From contig NWUY0300006120.1 in assembly GCA_004151065.3 (NCBI GenBank), forward strand, positions 15,545 to 38,229: a stretch of DNA of 22,685 nt. Direction: 5' to 3'. Position 1 is the stretch's first letter, and each line of letters opens with the position of its first letter. Positions 19,143 to 22,685 of this stretch are shown piece after piece. The notes under the pieces were generated by a model. That model made no database searches and had not been told where the DNA came from. It was given only the letters and a program-made list of their open reading frames with translations. The translations under genes were made by a program, and so were the position numbers. Source of the DNA: Larix sibirica. Its lineage: Eukaryota > Streptophyta > Pinopsida > Pinales > Pinaceae.

Positions 19143-21042
19143 CTATGTGGCAGGTTTGGCTAAAGGCAAATGAGGCCTGTTCTCCAACATTTCGTAGTAT
19201 ACCACAAAGTTATCCTGCAATGTGATCAAATTTTCAAACGAGTTCAGAAACTTAGATATTGAAAAAATTAAACAGTGCTGTCAACTTCATCTAGTCAAAA
19301 TAAAGCACTAATGCTCACAAGCATGACAATGGAGATATTTTAACCAACCTTTCGAGTTTTCTCCCATGTAACTGGATCAAAATAAAGATAAGAACCTCGC
19401 TCAAATGTATGTATCTTGACAAGCGGCTCTACATTTGGAGCTCGTATAAACCACAACCGATGTTCTTTATGATAAAACCAGCCTCGGTGATACCTGCATT
19501 TAAACAAGTACCTTTAATAAAGACCAAACATTAGGAATCTAGGATCCCTCAAGCTACATGGTATTTAACCTATGCCCTTAAATGCAACATTCACATAAGT
19601 CCCAAAAAGAGTATAAAAAGAATCTTACAATTCATTTGCAGCATATAGCTGAGCCTCATCATTAGGCATACTGCAAAAATTACAAAATCTAATCAATAAT
19701 CTTTCTAAAATGAGAATGTGAAACTGTTCAAAACTATCTTTTGTTTAAATCTTTTACACATTACATGACATTACAGCTTAAACTATTATGTAGTGATGAC
19801 ATCTAACATATTATAAACATCTAAGATTAGCATGCTCAAGTACCTGTAAAATATATAAAAAAGTGTCTCCTCTTGAAATTTTGTAAAAAAGCCTTGCTGC
19901 ATCCATTAAATTGCACGGTATTCAGTTTGAAAATTCTCAAAAGGAAAAGATAGCGTAGGAAGTTGTATCTCTTTGTGATTAAGTTACACTCACCTGTAAT
20001 CTAGGAGCAGGTTGAACATAACATTGTGGTAATGTGTATTCAGGATCACCTTTTGCAGCTGCATCAGACCAGGGCGAACCAAATGTCTTGTATAGGTTTT
20101 CTCTTGAATTTAAATTCAATCCTAAAGTCGTCAAATCTATCCCCAGAGCTAATGTTGTTAAATCAGGCTCACTCATCTTGATAACACCAAGCAAGCCTAG
20201 TAATCCAAACTTATCAATAGGTGCTTGAAGCCCTTGCATAGATTTAAGACCTTGATCTCTGGCCGACTGACCAACAACTGACATCTGCTGTAACCGAAAC
20301 TGTGACTGGTTTTGATGATGTTGATACTGCTGCTGCACCAACTGATCATATGATCCCAAGCTAGTTGCTGTATTATTAAGCCCAGAAGACCGCAAACCAG
20401 GAACAGCCTGAGCAGTTTCAATGTCAGGTAGTCTATAAACACTCGAATCAAAAAAATGCTGCTATATGCTGAAGTGGTATTATTTTCTAAATCTCTAAAT
20501 CAAAAGAATAGAATGTCAAAATATTCATTCCAGAAACACTACCTGAGAATTGTATGAAGGAGAAATGCCATGAGAAGATGGAAATAGATCAGAGCCATGT
20601 AAATGGAGAAGATCGGGGGGGTTCCCAGATGCAAAAGCAGCTCCTGCATTACTGGTTGATAGACCAGAAGAACCTTGTTGCTGCTGCTGCTGTGGCTGAC
20701 GATGAGAAATGTATGAACCTCCCAATCCAAATCCAGCAGATCTTGGCATCTAGAAAAAGAGAACAACTTCTTAAGCTCCATACCCTGCATTTCTATTGAA
20801 ACTATGCAGCTTTATCATTGCACAAAAGATGCCACCATTTACAGAGCATTCAAGAAATCAATAAAATCAAAAAAAAATCATTGTGAAGCACATATTCCAA
20901 ACAACATTCTTAAAAAATGGACGGAAATGAGATTGTGACAATTCCATACTTACAGGAAAATGAGATGACTGCATCATTGCTATAGCATTTTCATGATGTT
21001 GCTCTTTCTGATGTAAATCCATTGTAAAATCAACATTACCTC
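19143..21042 (-). CDS. NOT2: NOT2/VIP2-type CCR4-NOT complex subunit, 3' seven exons (5' end outside window)
   Basis: NOT2 is a scaffold subunit that joins NOT3/5 and the C-terminus of NOT1 to form the NOT module of the CCR4-NOT complex, acting in mRNA deadenylation and transcription; plant NOT2 proteins are also linked to microRNA biogenesis and VirE2 binding. Exons, 5' to 3' on the minus strand: 21042-20954, 20749-20543, 20407-19994, 19896-19844, 19670-19629, 19493-19349, 19214-19143. All introns are GT-AG, phases agree, and 339 residues precede TAG at 19145-19143. The part begins GNVDFTMDLHQKEQ, has a Gln-rich linker (residues 47-55), then the NOT-box domain (about 165-336) from FGLLGLLGVIKMSEPDLTTL through ETLFYIFYSMPNDEAQLYAA, RGWFYHKEHRLWF and DNFVVYYEMLENRP. 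The start of the third exon listed (20407) is the least sure junction. The first exon listed begins in phase 2, so an upstream exon must exist outside the window. Confidence 0.93.
20675..20698 (-). repeat. CAG/CAA run encoding polyglutamine in NOT2
   Basis: A CAG-rich run on the coding strand encodes QPQQQQQQ, with two CAA codons interrupting it. NOT2 proteins of other plants have a Gln-rich stretch at the same place, so length variation is expected and is probably tolerated. Confidence 0.85.
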
Positions 21043-21410
21043 CTGCAATCAATTCAAGGACCAGAAAAAGGATCCCAAGGAAAAATAATATTAGCTGAAA
21101 AACCCCAGTAAATTCCTGGAGAGATCAAATTAAAAATAGTTTCATTAAGGGATATCACCCCGATTCCTCAATATTGAAATGTAGGTGCTATTAAAATTTA
21201 ATACTATGGATAGCTATAATTAGCATGATTTACGTTTAGTGTGACATTACCAACATATGGTTTCCAATGCCCACAAAATTTTATCAATTGCAAATAATGA
21301 CCAGATATAGGAAGGCAATGTTTTCAATATGAAAGAATTATACTTAATTGGTAAACTGCTCATTTCATCCTACTATTTGAGGATGCACATCTAGATTTTG
21401 AGAAAATATA

Positions 21411-21560
21411 GCCCAAGGGGTTAGCTCAACTGGTTGTCACCAATGTTGTTGGGCATTTGGCTAGTTCCATGCTAGAAAATGCCTAGTTCAAATTACCCTT
21501 AGTGAGGTGCACAAATCTACGCCTCACGTCCATAATTGGAGCACAATAATTTCACAGTTT
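21411..21560 (+). mobile_element. tRNA-derived SINE-like element
   Basis: An A-box-like TAGCTCAACTGG lies at 21422-21433 and a B-box-like AGTTCAAATTA at 21485-21495, preceded by CCCAAGGGGT. This order and spacing (about 52 nt between boxes) match the RNA polymerase III promoter of tRNA-derived SINEs. The cloverleaf is not intact, so it is not a tRNA gene. The right end is uncertain; no clear tail or target-site duplication was found. It sits antisense to the NOT2 transcript, probably within an intron. Confidence 0.55.
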
Positions 21561-22074
21561 AGTACTCACTAAGATGTCACGTTGTGACCCTCTACTGTTC
21601 CATGTTTAGGTGTGACCTACCTAGTGATGATGTTAATATCTCTCTACCGTCGTTGTGTTAGACCACCTTCCTTGAGTTCCCTTACCTTAGCCTAGATGTA
21701 TGACCTCTTAGGGATGCCTAGTGCTTAGGTAGGGTTCCTTTGATGCCTTCCCTCTCTTGCCCTTTGGCCCTTGGTCGTTGGTTTGGTTCATTTTGACCCT
21801 CTGAAGCACTTGTTTGGGGCACAAACCCTTGATTGGGGCCATATTTAATTAGGATGCTTCACAAGTCCACAACATCCCAAATCTATTTGGGTTTCCCATT
21901 TATGGAGTCAAATATTCCTTAAAATTTCATGGTCTCAAGATGCGAAGCGAACTACAACTTCCTTGTTGTACCACAAATGTCTCACAGCTTGCAAAACAAA
22001 GAGCTTACCTTAGGGAAAAAAACAAAATATGATTTCAAACACTCATAGTAAGCAATCAAACAACACAATTTGAA

Positions 22075-22330
22075 TTTTTCGTACCAAATCCTCTTTAACG
22101 ACTAGTTTGTTGCTCAATTAAACCTTGACATTGTTCCATTTTCTAGTTATATCATTCAATTCCTCTTTGTAAAGCCTCTTTGATTCCCTCCACCACCTTT
22201 CATTAGCTTGTAGGTAGACACTCAGACTGGCATCAAATCTCGATCTAGCTTCCTAATTCTCCTACCAAGCTCTCAGGTTGCTTGTACTTGTCTTCTTCAA
22301 CACCTCATCATCTCTTGTTGTTAATTTGAC
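22075..22330 (-). pseudogene. Decayed coding relic, coiled-coil-like, family unknown
   Basis: One minus-strand frame reads as protein for about 85 codons with only three stops, at TAG, TAG and TAA codons that could be former CAG or CAA. Text includes TTRDDEVLKKTSTSNLRAW, EARSRFDASLSVYLQANERW and ESKRLYKEELNDITRKWNNV. It is rich in Glu, Lys, Arg and Leu with coiled-coil character. It is most likely a fragment of a retrotransposon Gag or another captured gene. I cannot name the family and it is not in phase with the NOT2 exons. Confidence 0.4.
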
Positions 22331-22685
22331 TCCAACCTTGCAAGCTCGTTGATTCATCCTAGGGCATCTTCAAAGTCTTAGTCCTCTCATACCTTGAACA
22401 ATTCAACCCTACAACCTCAAGAGAGATTCCACAACAGGATATGGGAGGTATCAAACCCTTCAAAGGGCATTTGGATATCCATTCAATACATATTGTCATA
22501 TCACTATCAATGTTATCAAGACTGGACCAGTCATTGAACCGACAAAGCCCAAAAAATTGAAAAAAAAAGGGAAAAATACTAGACGAAAAAAACAGTCAAC
22601 CCAAAACCACACAAAATATTCAAATTTTGTAAAAATACATACATATTCATCTACATCCATATGAATCCAAACCATTATACACAAA

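Larger units (their letters stand above)
21043..22685. other. Upstream NOT2 intron or flank, repeat-rich
   Basis: An acceptor (TTGCAG) at 21048-21043 on the minus strand shows that an intron runs from 21043 to higher coordinates. I looked for the usual preceding exon (DFPALPG-like text before the GGN block) on the minus strand to the window end and did not see it, so the intron is at least about 1.6 kb. The other six introns are only 97-204 bp. It contains the SINE-like element and the coding relic listed separately. Confidence 0.6.

Noticed and set aside
20539-20799. Several open frames overlapping the Gln-rich NOT2 exon on both strands
   Set aside because: They are shadows of the NOT2 exon, whose frame fits neighbouring exons and known homologues.
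21411-21500. tRNA gene
   Set aside because: The boxes are present but the acceptor, D, anticodon and T arms do not fold into a cloverleaf by eye; a SINE fits better.

Overview
The window looks like nuclear DNA from a seed plant. It is AT-rich and intron-bearing, carries a plant-type NOT2 gene, and is dominated by decayed retroelements. Gymnosperm is my best guess, from the density of old repeats and a long repeat-filled intron; that is inference and nothing here proves it. There is no CRISPR array, rRNA, free-standing tRNA or bacterial-style operon.

Layout. 1-1944: gene-free, repeat-derived DNA, including copy A of a diverged dispersed repeat (660-1205). 1953-7774: LINE copy 1, a nearly complete but dead L1-type non-LTR retrotransposon on the plus strand, with an ORF1 remnant (DUF4283-like), an inter-ORF spacer holding a long hairpin, an ORF2 (APE endonuclease, reverse transcriptase, zf-RVT, RNase H), a 3' UTR and an A8 tail. 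7784-9335: spacer with copy B of the dispersed repeat. 9336-13618: LINE copy 2, closely similar to copy 1 but cut off on its 3' side inside the post-RT region. 13619-17480: gene-poor DNA with several small tandem duplications, two unrecognised minus-strand reading frames and a small CpG-rich patch near 17390. 17480-19142: 3' flank of the NOT2 gene. 19143-21042: seven 3' exons of a NOT2/VIP2-type gene (CCR4-NOT complex subunit) on the minus strand, all with GT/AG junctions and consistent phase. 21043-22685: its next upstream intron, or possibly flank, with a tRNA-derived SINE-like sequence and a decayed minus-strand coding relic. The 5' exons of NOT2 lie outside the window.

How it fits together. 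The only gene I can support as functional is NOT2, a scaffold subunit of the NOT module in mRNA deadenylation and transcription control. The most informative feature elsewhere is the LINE pair. Both copies share at least four in-frame stop codons, three of them at probable tryptophan sites. They also share the same hairpin in the same spacer. Copy 2 lacks its 3' end rather than its 5' end. Together this suggests copying of an already dead element at the DNA level, or amplification of a defective family, rather than two independent insertions of an active LINE.
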